A program made the translations under genes and the position numbers. 64,000 bases of DNA, taken from positions 62,001 to 126,000 of the forward strand of contig NZ_JACVVE010000001.1 of NCBI RefSeq assembly GCF_016648105.1. Direction: 5' to 3'. The notes beneath the pieces were generated by a model. That model worked only from the letters and a program-made list of their open reading frames with translations. It searched no databases and had not been told where the DNA came from. The DNA comes from Pseudomonas sp. S31 (GTDB lineage: Bacteria > Pseudomonadota > Gammaproteobacteria > Pseudomonadales > Pseudomonadaceae). Positions 1-8,022 of this stretch are shown here, one piece after another (the first letter of the stretch is position 1; each line of letters opens with the position of its first letter).

Positions 1-714
1 ACCGGCCAGCCGCCGCGCGGCTGCGCCACCATCTGCCAGACACCGCCGGGCACATCGACGCTGACCGTGGCGTGGGGCGATTCGAACAGACGGGGGTCGC
101 CCCAGATCATGCCGCCTTGCGCGCCCTGGCCGTCGAGGCCCCGCACGGCCAACTCGAAATCGGTGTCGGGACGAAGGCCCGTTTCAAGCAACAAGCGGTC
201 TACATCAGCGACAATCGATATGTTTCCCCAATAGAACAGCACGTTTCGCTTGCCGCTAACGAACACCGGCCGGCGACTGTTCCGGCAGTCGGCGATAGTC
301 CAGGCCGATCAGGCCTTCGTTGCCTTGCAGGGGAAAGATATCGCGCACCACATCGTCCGGGGCCAAGGCGATGGTGCGCATGTACGACACCGAGCTCAGT
401 GCATCCTCGGCCATGTTGCGAAAATGCTCGACACTGATCGCACCATCGACGGTGATCAACTGGGCGATCCCCTCCGCCTCGCCGAAGGCGGCGCGCAGCT
501 GCGCCTCCAGGGCGCCACGCACACCCGCCAGACGTGCATCGACCTGGGCCAGCTGTTCGCTGTACCGGCGTTGCGTGTCCAGGTGCCCGAGGGCCAGCGA
601 CAAGCCGATGCCGGCCAAGGCGAACGTGACCGGCAGCAGGCGCTGGAACGAACGCCTCAGGCAGCCGGACGCCGCTGGCTGAGGGTCTGAATAGGGGGAA
701 TGGGGGCTGGTCAT
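1..714 (-). pseudogene. Broken CHASE-domain signalling gene (probable diguanylate cyclase), 5' part
   Basis: Reading leftward from an ATG at 714, the protein has a cytoplasmic stub, one membrane segment (about residues 25-42) and a CHASE-like periplasmic sensor ending in DYRRLPEQ, then stops at a TAG near 256. A second minus frame starts near 272 and stays open to the window edge. It continues the same sensor (RPVFVSGKR, then LFYWGNISIVADVDRLL and VPGGVWQMVAQPRGGW). In CHASE proteins these two blocks are normally separated by roughly 30 residues, which no frame encodes here. The simplest reading is an out-of-frame internal deletion rather than a one-base slip. The output domain, usually GGDEF/EAL in Pseudomonas, lies outside the window, so the enzyme type is inferred. 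Confidence 0.7.
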
Positions 715-852
715 AGGCCTGCAGGTACTTGCGATTGCTCCTGTATCGGCGCAAGGCCAGCAATATTGAGCCAGACTGGTGTTTTTCTGCGGCTGAGCGC
801 ATGCTCGAAGCTGAATCGCTTCATCAGCCCACTCCTATGAGGTGCAGTCGCC

Positions 853-2472
853 ATGGATCCAATGCTCGATTCGCTGTTTCCCAACGCCGATGCCATTCCT
901 GAGCCCTGGCGCCTGGATGCGCCCATGGAGCAACGCGATTATCTGGTCGACGGCACCTTGCGGCGCTGGGACGGCCCGCTGGCCACGGTACGCAGCCCGG
1001 TGTGGCTCAAGCAGGCCGACGGCGAGCGCCAGGTCATCCTCGGCAGCGCCCCGCTGCTGGACGCCGACACCGCCCTGACCGCCCTGGACGCCGCCGTGCA
1101 GGCCTACGACAAAGGCCGCGGTGCCTGGCCAACGCTGCGCGTGGCCGAACGCATCCAGCACGTCGAGGCGTTCCTGGCGCGCATGCGCGAACAGCGCCAG
1201 GCCGTGGTGAAGCTACTGATGTGGGAGATCGGCAAGAACCTCAAGGACTCGGAAAAGGAATTCGACCGCACCTGCGACTACATCGTCGACACCATCAATG
1301 CACTCAAGGACCTCGACCGACGCTCCAGCCGCTTCGAGCTCGAGCAGGGCACCCTCGGCCAGATCCGTCGCGCGCCGCTGGGCGTGGCGCTGTGCATGGG
1401 GCCCTACAACTACCCGCTGAACGAGACCTTCACCACCTTGATCCCCGCGTTGATCATGGGCAACACGGTGGTGTTCAAGCCCGCCAAGTTCGGCGTGCTG
1501 CTGATCCGCCCGCTGCTCGAAGCGTTCCGCGACAGCTTCCCGCCGGGAGTGATCAACGTCATCTATGGTCGTGGTCGCGAAACCGTGAGCGCACTGATGG
1601 CCAGCGGCAAGGTCGATGTGTTCGCCTTCATCGGCACCCACAAGGCCGCCAGCGACCTCAAGAAGCTTCACCCACGCCCCCACCGGCTGCGCGCCGCGCT
1701 CGGCCTGGATGCCAAGAATCCAGGCATCGTGCTGCCCCAGGTCGACCTCGACAACGCGGTCGAGGAAGCGGTCACCGGCGCCCTGTCGTTCAATGGCCAG
1801 CGCTGCACTGCGTTGAAGATCCTGTTCGTCCATGAACAGGTGGTCGAGGCGTTCCTCGACAAGTTCCAGCGCAAGCTGGCCGCGCTCAAGCCCGGCATGC
1901 CCTGGGAGCCTGGCGTGGCGCTGACGCCGTTGCCCGAGGCCGGCAAGATCGACTACCTCGATGGCTTGGTGGCCGACGCCACCGCCAAGGGGGCGCGGGT
2001 GCTCAACCCTGGCGGTGGGCAGAGCCGCGGTTCGTTCTTCTACCCCGCCCTGCTCTATCCGGTGACCCGCGACATGCGCGTGTACCACGAGGAGCAGTTC
2101 GGCCCGGTGGTGCCGGTGGTGCCATACCGCGACCTGGAAACCGTGGTCGAGTACGTGCTCGACTCCGACTACGGCCAGCAGCTGAGCCTGTTCGGCAACG
2201 ACCCGGCGACCATCGGCGCGCTGGTCGACACGTTCGCCAACCAGGTCGGCCGTATCAACATCAATGCCCAATGCCAGCGTGGGCCGGACACCTACCCGTT
2301 CAACGGGCGCAAGAACAGCGCCGAAGGCACGCTCTCGGTGCACGATGCGCTGCGCGTGTTCTCCATCCGTACCCTGGTCGCCACCCGCTTCCAGGAGGCC
2401 AACAAGACGCTGATCAGCGAGATCATCCGCAATCGCCAGTCGAGCTTCCTGACCACCGACTACATCTTCTGA
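853..2472 (+). CDS. GapN-like NADP-dependent glyceraldehyde-3-phosphate dehydrogenase (aldehyde dehydrogenase superfamily)
   Basis: The 539-aa protein has the full aldehyde dehydrogenase fold. The cofactor domain carries GPYNYPLNE and FKPAKFG, and the nucleophile sits in GQRCTA (Cys318). Family members of this type oxidise glyceraldehyde 3-phosphate directly to 3-phosphoglycerate. One departure is clear: the ELGGK-type motif that supplies the general-base Glu in most aldehyde dehydrogenases reads LGLDAKNP, with Gly284 where Glu is expected. The start at 853 follows GAGGTG; an in-phase alternative is not evident. The gene stands alone and is divergent from the broken sensor gene. The superfamily is certain; the substrate is inferred from overall resemblance to Pseudomonas GapN-like proteins. 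Confidence 0.8.
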   Translation: MDPMLDSLFPNADAIPEPWRLDAPMEQRDYLVDGTLRRWDGPLATVRSPVWLKQADGERQVILGSAPLLDADTALTALDAAVQAYDKGRGAWPTLRVAERIQHVEAFLARMREQRQAVVKLLMWEIGKNLKDSEKEFDRTCDYIVDTINALKDLDRRSSRFELEQGTLGQIRRAPLGVALCMGPYNYPLNETFTTLIPALIMGNTVVFKPAKFGVLLIRPLLEAFRDSFPPGVINVIYGRGRETVSALMASGKVDVFAFIGTHKAASDLKKLHPRPHRLRAALGLDAKNPGIVLPQVDLDNAVEEAVTGALSFNGQRCTALKILFVHEQVVEAFLDKFQRKLAALKPGMPWEPGVALTPLPEAGKIDYLDGLVADATAKGARVLNPGGGQSRGSFFYPALLYPVTRDMRVYHEEQFGPVVPVVPYRDLETVVEYVLDSDYGQQLSLFGNDPATIGALVDTFANQVGRININAQCQRGPDTYPFNGRKNSAEGTLSVHDALRVFSIRTLVATRFQEANKTLISEIIRNRQSSFLTTDYIF

Positions 2473-2609
2473 GGACCCACGCGTTATAGGAATTCGTTCT
2501 AGCCAGCCTGTCGATTTTCCCGCCAGGCAGACGACTCTAAGCAACAGGGCGCCCTGCTTGCCTGCACCAGCGGGCGCCCCGTCGTATCCACCGCAAAGGA
2601 GAGTCGAAC

Positions 2610-3080
2610 ATGCCAGTCAAAGCCATCCCCGAAGGCCAGCGCAGCATCACCCCGTACCTGGCCATCCAAGACGCTGCCAAGGCCATCGAGTTCTACAAGC
2701 AGGCCTTCGGTGCCAGTGAAATGTTCCGCCTCGAAGGCCCGGACGGCCGGGTCGGCCACGCGGAACTGCGGATCGGCGACTCGTCGCTGATGCTGGCCGA
2801 CCCTTGCGACAACATGGAAGGCGGCCTGACCGCCAGCCAGAAACTCGCCGGCGCCGCCGTCGGCCTGCATCTGTACGTCGAGGACTGCGACCAGGTCTAC
2901 GCCCAGGCGCTCGCCGCCGGCGCCACCCAGCTGCGCCCGGTCACCGACCAGTTCTATGGCGATCGCAGCGGTACCTTGAAGGATCCGTTCGGCAACCTGT
3001 GGTTCGTCTCCACCCACAAGGAAGACCTCAGCCCGGACGAAATCCGCGCCCGCGCCGCCAAGCTGTTCGGCGGCCAGTGA
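2610..3080 (+). CDS. VOC-family (PhnB/glyoxalase-like) protein
   Basis: This 156-aa protein shows the vicinal-oxygen-chelate pattern: a start of the type SITPYLAIQDAAKAIEFYKQAFGA, then VGHAELRIGDSSLMLAD, GLHLYVEDCDQVYAQALAAGA and the closing LKDPFGNLWFVSTH. Family members bind a metal and act on small electrophiles or serve as resistance or demethylation enzymes. PhnB-like members often lack a demonstrated activity, and no substrate can be read from the sequence. A strong ribosome-binding site (AAAGGAGAG) precedes the ATG. The 137 bases upstream hold a weak GGGCGCC/GGCGCCC hairpin near 2547-2580 but no clear promoter. Confidence 0.85.
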   Translation: MPVKAIPEGQRSITPYLAIQDAAKAIEFYKQAFGASEMFRLEGPDGRVGHAELRIGDSSLMLADPCDNMEGGLTASQKLAGAAVGLHLYVEDCDQVYAQALAAGATQLRPVTDQFYGDRSGTLKDPFGNLWFVSTHKEDLSPDEIRARAAKLFGGQ

Positions 3081-3143
3081 ATCGCACCGCTACCGTGCCA
3101 CAGTGACCGGGCCACGTGCTTCGAGTTGAAAGCCGCGTCACTT

Positions 3144-3180
3144 TGCTTGAAGCTTGAGGCTCGTAGCTTGGAGCTGCCTT
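3144..3180 (+). repeat. Short degenerate AGCTTG-type tandem repeat
   Basis: Imperfect copies of a six-to-seven base unit (GCTTGA, AGCTTGAG, AGCTTGGAGC) are packed just ahead of the next gene. Similar degenerate tracts occur between genes in Pseudomonas. It may supply the weak ribosome-binding site (TTGGAG) of the following gene; no other role is visible. Confidence 0.3.
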
Positions 3181-3183
3181 TAC

Positions 3184-4362
3184 ATGCGAATCATCGACAA
3201 GACCGCCGCGCAGGTGCGCAGCCTGACACCGGCAGAAGAAGCACTGCTGGTCGAGTTTGCCACCGGCAGCCTCAACGGCCCGCGCCTGTTGCAAGCCAAC
3301 CAGTTGCTGATGAAGGTGCGCAGCGCCAACCAGTGGTTGGCCTGCGACTGCCGCAAGGATGCCTTGCCAGTGCTCAACGTGACCCTCAACGGCAGCACCG
3401 GCACGCTGTTTCTCAAGAACAACCCCGGGACCGCCGAACATGCACCCGGCTGCCCGTTCACCAAGGACGAGCGCGAGGCCGAGGAACGCGAAGCGCAACC
3501 GACGCCCCCCGCAGCCTGGTTGCCACCGGACACGCCGCTGCGCCTGATCGGGGATTTTCGCAAGGCCAGCGAGGGTACCGCCGAGGCTGGTGAGCGCCGC
3601 GAACAGCAACGCTTGCTGTCGCTGCTGCTGACCTGGATCGAGATCAGCGGCCTCAACCTGTACGCCACGCACCTGAAAAAGGACCTCACCGGGCAGTTCG
3701 CCGAACTGCGCAGCGTCGCCAGTCGCTACCCGCTGGTCGAACGCGTGCCGGCCGGCAATTACCTGGAAACGCGCCTGGACATGAAGCACATGATGATGCT
3801 CAAGGCCCGCCTGCGCGAGACTACGGCGTTCGGCAACCATCGCCGGCATGGCCTGCTGCTCGACTGTATCGACCAGGTCAAGGGCCGCAAGCTGCTGAAC
3901 AACCGCAGCGCCGACGGCTTCGATTTCCAGGGCCACCATCTGTACTGGGGCGGCAGCCGGGCTTCAGGGCCGCTACTGGCGTTGGCGCTGTATTCCCCGA
4001 CCAGCGCCGGCAGCCATTTCTATGAATTGATCCACGTGGCCAGCGTCCCGGTGCTGTCGCGGGCGCATCTGTTCCCGGTGTACCGCGACGAGGAGCGCGA
4101 ACCGCTGAAGGCGCTGGTGTCGTTGATCGACTGGATGGCGGGTAAAGGGGTGAAGGTGCAGATGCGCCGACCGGTGATCGGCGGCCAGGTGATGGATGAA
4201 CTGGTGTTGACCTCGGACCAGGACCGAGTCCTCTCGGTATCGCTGCTGGAACAGCCGATCGGACCGGAGCCCGATGCCGAGAATTTCAAGCGCTTTGCCG
4301 ACTTCAAGAGCCTGGAGACCTTCCGCAAGTACGTGGCTGGCTTCTTCATGCGCGAGCGCTGA
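3184..4362 (+). CDS. Conserved-looking protein of unknown function, 392 aa
   Basis: I do not recognise a family. The protein is soluble, with no signal peptide or membrane segment. Its N-terminal third carries a cysteine set (ACDC near residue 57 and HAPGCPF about 35 residues later) that could bind a metal. The middle is rich in basic helices (for example KHMMMLKARLRETT) and is followed by a mixed alpha/beta region (HHLYWGGSRASGPLLALALYSP). The ATG at 3184 is preferred over a TTG 30 bases upstream because the usual reading starts MRIIDKTAAQ and a purine-rich GGAG lies in front. It is a monocistronic gene ending just before a REP pair. Base composition matches its neighbours. Confidence 0.7.
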   Translation: MRIIDKTAAQVRSLTPAEEALLVEFATGSLNGPRLLQANQLLMKVRSANQWLACDCRKDALPVLNVTLNGSTGTLFLKNNPGTAEHAPGCPFTKDEREAEEREAQPTPPAAWLPPDTPLRLIGDFRKASEGTAEAGERREQQRLLSLLLTWIEISGLNLYATHLKKDLTGQFAELRSVASRYPLVERVPAGNYLETRLDMKHMMMLKARLRETTAFGNHRRHGLLLDCIDQVKGRKLLNNRSADGFDFQGHHLYWGGSRASGPLLALALYSPTSAGSHFYELIHVASVPVLSRAHLFPVYRDEEREPLKALVSLIDWMAGKGVKVQMRRPVIGGQVMDELVLTSDQDRVLSVSLLEQPIGPEPDAENFKRFADFKSLETFRKYVAGFFMRER

Positions 4363-4420
4363 CGGCCGGCCACGTTCACGCGCTCAGAAAGCGGCCTTGA
4401 AGGCAGACTCGGCAGCGCAG

Positions 4421-4492
4421 GCTTTCGCGGGTAAACCCGCTCCTACAGAGGAACTGCGTCACTCCTGTAGGAGCGGGTTTACCCGCGAAAGC
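4421..4492. repeat. REP pair (inverted Pseudomonas REP elements)
   Basis: Two copies of the hairpin GCGGGTAAACCCGCTCCTACAG face each other, spaced by about 20 bases, between two convergent genes. This is the standard P. putida-group REP doublet. It may act as a transcript-end stabiliser or gyrase/IHF site by analogy with other REPs. Confidence 0.95.
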
Positions 4493-4500
4493 CCCTCCGA

Positions 4501-6063
4501 TCAGCCCAGGAACAACCGATACGCCGGATTCTCCGTCTCATCCCAATAGTCGTACCCCATCTCATCCAGCGCCTGCGGCAAGCTGGCCAGCTCGTCGTCA
4601 GGCACTTCCAGCGCCGCGAACACCCGCGCCACCGCCGCGCCATGGTTGCGGTAATGGAACAGGCTGATGTTCCAGCGCTTGCCCAACCGCTCCAGGAAGC
4701 CGAGCAAGGCCCCCGGCCGCTCGGGGAACTCGAAGCGCAGGACCCGCTCATTGGCCCCTGGCGCCGCATGACCGCCCACCGTATGCCGTACGTGCAGCTT
4801 GGCCAGTTCGTTGTCGGTCAGGTCGAGCACGCTGTAGCCCTGCCCCTCGAGGCTGGCCAGCAACTGCTGGCGCGGGTCCTGCACGGGGTGGGTCTGCACG
4901 CCGACGAACAGGCGCGCTTCCTTGCCGGGGTAATAGCGGTAGTTGAACTCGGTGATCTGGCGCTTGCCCAGGGCCTGGCAAAAGCTGCGAAAGCTCCCCG
5001 GCTGCTCGGGGATGGTCACGGCGATGATCGCCTCGCGCTGCTCGCCCAGCTCGGCACGCTCGGCGACATGGCGCAAGCGATCGAAGTTGATGTTGGCACC
5101 GGAATCGATGGCCACCAGGGTCTCGCCCTGCGCGCCTTCGCGGGCCACGTAGCGCTTGATGCCAGCCACCGCCAGCGCGCCGGAAGGCTCGGTGATCGAG
5201 CGGGTATCGTCATAGATGTGCTTGATCGCCGCGCACAGCTCGTCGCTGCTGACCGTGATCACCTCATCGACGAAGTGCCGGCACAGCTCGAAGCAGTGGG
5301 CACCGATCTGCGCCACGGCGACGCCGTCGGCGAACGTCCCGACCTGCGGCAGGATCACCCGCTCACCCGCAGCCATCGCTGCCTGCAGGCAGTTGGAGTC
5401 TTCCGGCTCGACGCCGATCACCTTGACCTCTGGGCGCAGGTACTTGACGTAGGCGGCGATCCCGGCGATCAGACCGCCACCGCCGACCGGCACGAAAATC
5501 GCGTCCAGCCGCCCTGGGTGCTGGCGCAGCACCTCCATGGCCACCGTGCCCTGCCCGGCGATCACGTCCGGGTCGTCATACGGCGGGACGAAGGTGGCGC
5601 CCTCGCTGTCGGCGAGTTTCAAGGCATGGGCCAGGGCATGCGGGAAGCTTTCGCCCTGCAGGACCACATGGCCACCGCGCGAACGTACGCCCTCGACCTT
5701 GAGCGAGGGCGTGGTAGTGGGCATGACGATGGTGGCCTTGATACCCAGGTGCGACGCGGCCATGGCCACGCCCTGGGCGTGGTTGCCGGCCGACGCGGTG
5801 ACCACGCCGCGCTCGCGCTGGGCCTGGCTCAAGCGTGACAAGCGGGTATAAGCGCCGCGGATCTTGAAGGAGAACGTCGGCTGCAGGTCCTCGCGCTTGA
5901 GCAGTACCTGATTGCCGAGGCCGGCCGACAGCGCAGGTGCCAGCTGCAATGGGGTCTCGATGGCCAGGTCGTACACCGGCGCTGCGAGAATGCGCCGCAC
6001 CTGCTCCGACAGCAGTTGCTGGGGGGTCGAGGCGGTACGTGGGCTGACACTGAGGTTGGTCAT
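4501..6063 (-). CDS. ilvA: Threonine ammonia-lyase, biosynthetic
   Basis: IlvA deaminates L-threonine to 2-oxobutanoate, the first step specific to isoleucine. The 520-aa length fits the biosynthetic form. The N-terminal PLP domain has the Schiff-base lysine in TFSFKIRGA (Lys67), the ASAGNHAQG substrate loop and the VGGGGLIAG phosphate loop. The C-terminal part (from about residue 335) holds two ACT-like domains (IPEQPGSFRSFCQALG and FPERPGALLGFLERLG) that bind isoleucine and valine for feedback control. The catabolic TdcB type lacks this part. The start at 6063 lies 48 bases after an attenuator terminator, with a leader peptide further upstream, so expression should respond to charged tRNA-Ile. 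It ends at a REP pair. Confidence 0.97.
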   Translation of the reverse strand: MTNLSVSPRTASTPQQLLSEQVRRILAAPVYDLAIETPLQLAPALSAGLGNQVLLKREDLQPTFSFKIRGAYTRLSRLSQAQRERGVVTASAGNHAQGVAMAASHLGIKATIVMPTTTPSLKVEGVRSRGGHVVLQGESFPHALAHALKLADSEGATFVPPYDDPDVIAGQGTVAMEVLRQHPGRLDAIFVPVGGGGLIAGIAAYVKYLRPEVKVIGVEPEDSNCLQAAMAAGERVILPQVGTFADGVAVAQIGAHCFELCRHFVDEVITVSSDELCAAIKHIYDDTRSITEPSGALAVAGIKRYVAREGAQGETLVAIDSGANINFDRLRHVAERAELGEQREAIIAVTIPEQPGSFRSFCQALGKRQITEFNYRYYPGKEARLFVGVQTHPVQDPRQQLLASLEGQGYSVLDLTDNELAKLHVRHTVGGHAAPGANERVLRFEFPERPGALLGFLERLGKRWNISLFHYRNHGAAVARVFAALEVPDDELASLPQALDEMGYDYWDETENPAYRLFLG

Positions 6064-6099
6064 CGATGACTCCTGGCTGTTTTCGTGTTTGCCCAGGAG

Positions 6100-6132
6100 T
6101 CAGAGAGAAGAAACCCGCCTCCAGGGCGGGTT
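6100..6132 (-). terminator. ilvA attenuator terminator
   Basis: On the minus strand AACCCGCC (6132-6125) pairs with GGCGGGTT (6119-6112) across a short loop, and the stem is followed by TTTCTTCTCTCT, a pyrimidine tract typical of an intrinsic terminator. The same AACCCGCC can instead pair perfectly, over 8 bases, with GGCGGGTT at 6157-6150, which spans the last codons and stop of the leader peptide. That alternative pair would be the antiterminator. Confidence 0.85.
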
Positions 6133-6147
6133 CGGTGCACGTACGCG

Positions 6148-6210
6148 CTAACCCGCCAAACTGATAATGGCGGTAATAATAATGGCGTGGACGTGCGGGA
6201 ATGGATTCAT
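6148..6210 (-). CDS. ilvL: ilvA leader peptide (20 aa, isoleucine-rich)
   Basis: The peptide reads MNPFPHVHAIIITAIISLAG, with five Ile codons (ATT ATT ATT at codons 10-12, ATT ATC at 15-16). A CCGCC segment within codons 13-14 can pair with GGCGG in segment 2. A ribosome stalled at the Ile triplet would mask CCGCC and free segment 2 to form the antiterminator. A ribosome reaching the TAG would cover segment 2 and let the terminator form. This is the classic attenuation layout. No strong Shine-Dalgarno is seen; AGGAT lies about 13 bases before the ATG. The gene name follows the usual style for ilv leaders. Confidence 0.85.
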   Translation of the reverse strand: MNPFPHVHAIIITAIISLAG

Positions 6211-6220
6211 GGAACGGGAA

Positions 6221-6248
6221 GTTATCCTGCCGCCAGGGCCCAAGTCAA
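6221..6248 (-). promoter_or_regulatory. Probable sigma-70 promoter of ilvL-ilvA
   Basis: The minus strand shows TTGACT (6248-6243) and GATAAC (6226-6221) with a 16-base spacer. The -35 box overlaps the TGA stop of the upstream PACE gene. Transcription would begin only a few bases before the leader ATG at 6210, so the leader could be translated from a nearly leaderless transcript. Confidence 0.55.
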
Positions 6249-6676
6249 CACTTGGCTTGCTGGGCCGAGAGCGGCACGTCGAAGACCTTGTCGAAGCCCC
6301 ACTGGAACACGAAGGCATAGACGAAGAAGAACGCGAACAACGCCAGGTTGGTGAGCAACGCCGCCCACAGGCTGATGTCCAGCCAGTACGCCACCAGCGG
6401 CAACAACAGCACCACCAGCCCGCCTTCGAAGCCCAGCGCGTGCAACAACCGGCGCAGGAACGTGCGCTCGCGCACGCGCTGGCGAGCCTCCCAACGCTCG
6501 AACGCCCAGTTGAAGCCCATGTTCCAGCTCATGGCCACGCCCGACATCAATACCGACAGCACCGTGGAGTGAGCCATGCCGGCGTCGAACATCAACGACA
6601 GCGCCGGGGCGACGCAGGCCACGGCGATGGCTTCGTAGAGAATGGCCTGGACGATCTTGCGGGCCTTGCCTTGCAT
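6245..6676 (-). CDS. PACE-family multidrug efflux transporter
   Basis: The 143-aa membrane protein has four predicted helices arranged as two BTP-type repeats. These correspond to about residues 8-28 (ILYEAIAVACVAPALSLMF), 38-55, 78-98 (VVLLLPLVAYWL) and 107-127. PACE proteins such as AceI are proton-coupled exporters of biocides like chlorhexidine and short diamines. The acidic residue needed in helix 1 is present (YEAI). The start at 6676 is chosen over one 57 bases upstream because AGGAG sits seven bases before it and family members begin MQGKxRK. The stop codon overlaps the -35 box of the ilvA promoter. Confidence 0.9.
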   Translation of the reverse strand: MQGKARKIVQAILYEAIAVACVAPALSLMFDAGMAHSTVLSVLMSGVAMSWNMGFNWAFERWEARQRVRERTFLRRLLHALGFEGGLVVLLLPLVAYWLDISLWAALLTNLALFAFFFVYAFVFQWGFDKVFDVPLSAQQAKC

Positions 6677-6776
6677 GAGGGGCTCCTGTGCATGAGGAGC
6701 GCAAACGGTACGCCTGTCCGAAGGCCTGAGCAACCTTCGGCCTCTGGCGTCGGAAAGCCGACGTCAACAATCTGAA

Positions 6777-6792
6777 CGGATTGGACAATCCG
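6777..6792. promoter_or_regulatory. Palindrome in the divergent PACE/wecB control region
   Basis: CGGATTG-GA-CAATCCG is a perfect 7-base inverted repeat about 80 bases upstream of the wecB start, in the roughly 190-base region between the two divergent genes. It could be an operator. A second dyad (CCGAAGG/CCTTCGG) lies near 6718-6740. No convincing -35/-10 pair was identified. Confidence 0.35.
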
Positions 6793-6867
6793 CCAGTCCA
6801 CTGCTTGTATCTAACCCCTACGCTAGCAATGTAGATCTCGGACAGGGACCAGGACGAGGAGTACAGC

Positions 6868-8022
6868 ATGCCCCATACCGTGATGATGGTCTTTGGCACC
6901 CGCCCCGAAGCGATCAAGATGGCTCCCTTGGCCCGGGTACTGCGTCAGTGGCCTGACATCGACCTGCACATCTGCTCCACCGGCCAACACCGCGAAATGC
7001 TCGAGCAGGTCCTTACGGCGTTCGGCCTGAGCGTGGACCAGGACCTCAAGGTCATGACCCAGAACCAGACCCTCAATGGCCTGGCCCGCGACCTGCTGGA
7101 CAAGATCGACAGTGCCTACGAGCAGGTCCAGCCGGAAATCGTGCTGGTCCACGGCGACACCACCACCAGCTTCGTCGCCGCCCTCGCCGCCTTCCACCGG
7201 CACATCCCGATCGGCCACGTCGAGGCCGGCCTGCGCACCGGCAACCTGCAGCAGCCCTGGCCCGAAGAGGCCAACCGGCGCCTGACCGGGGTGCTGGCGG
7301 ACCTGCACTTCACCCCCACCCGCGACTCGGACGCCAACCTCATCCGCGAAGGCGTGCCCCCCGAGCACATCGAGGTCACTGGCAACACCGTGATCGACGC
7401 CTTGCTGTGGATGCGCGACCACCTCGCCGAGCGCCAGTGGCGGCCTGACGCCGACTCGCCGTTGAGCGCGCTGCGCGAGGACCAGCGCATGGTCCTGATC
7501 ACCGGCCACCGCCGGGAGAACTTCGGCCCCGGCTTCGAGCGCATCTGCCAAGCCCTCGCGCAACTGGCCGAACGCTACCCCGACGTGCAGTTCGTCTACC
7601 CCGTGCACCTCAACCCGCAGGTGCAGAAAGCGGTGTACGGCGTGCTGTCGAATCGCGACAACATTCACCTGATCGCTCCTCAGGACTACCCGCATTTCGT
7701 CTGGTTGATGGCCCGTGCCCACGTCATCCTCACCGACTCCGGTGGCGTCCAGGAGGAAGCGCCAGCCCTCGGCAAGCCTGTGCTGGTGCTGCGCAAGGTC
7801 ACCGAGCGGCCGGCCGTGCTCAAAGGCGGCACGGTCAAGCTGGTGGGCACCCTGACCGAGCAGATCGTCAACGAAACCAGCCGCCTGCTCGACGACCCTG
7901 TCGCCTATGAACGCATGGCGCGGGTCTACACGCCGTTCGGCGATGGCACGGCCAGTGAAAAGATCGCCGAGCGGCTGAGCCGCTGGTTCGAGGAAACCGC
8001 TGCCCAGCGAGACGACGCATGA
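6868..8022 (+). CDS. wecB: UDP-N-acetylglucosamine 2-epimerase (non-hydrolysing)
   Basis: The 384-aa enzyme interconverts UDP-GlcNAc and UDP-ManNAc. Diagnostic segments are FGTRPEAIKMAPL at the N terminus, VHGDTTT, HVEAGLRTG, ITGHRRENFG, and the UDP-binding TDSGGVQEEAP followed by VLRKVTERPA. A GAGGAG ribosome-binding site precedes the ATG. It is the first gene of an operon with nfrB, whose start overlaps the wecB stop by four bases (ATGA). That suggests this epimerase is dedicated to supplying UDP-ManNAc for the NfrB glycosyltransferase. A copy in an O-antigen or common-antigen cluster would be expected to have other neighbours. Confidence 0.95.
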   Translation: MPHTVMMVFGTRPEAIKMAPLARVLRQWPDIDLHICSTGQHREMLEQVLTAFGLSVDQDLKVMTQNQTLNGLARDLLDKIDSAYEQVQPEIVLVHGDTTTSFVAALAAFHRHIPIGHVEAGLRTGNLQQPWPEEANRRLTGVLADLHFTPTRDSDANLIREGVPPEHIEVTGNTVIDALLWMRDHLAERQWRPDADSPLSALREDQRMVLITGHRRENFGPGFERICQALAQLAERYPDVQFVYPVHLNPQVQKAVYGVLSNRDNIHLIAPQDYPHFVWLMARAHVILTDSGGVQEEAPALGKPVLVLRKVTERPAVLKGGTVKLVGTLTEQIVNETSRLLDDPVAYERMARVYTPFGDGTASEKIAERLSRWFEETAAQRDDA

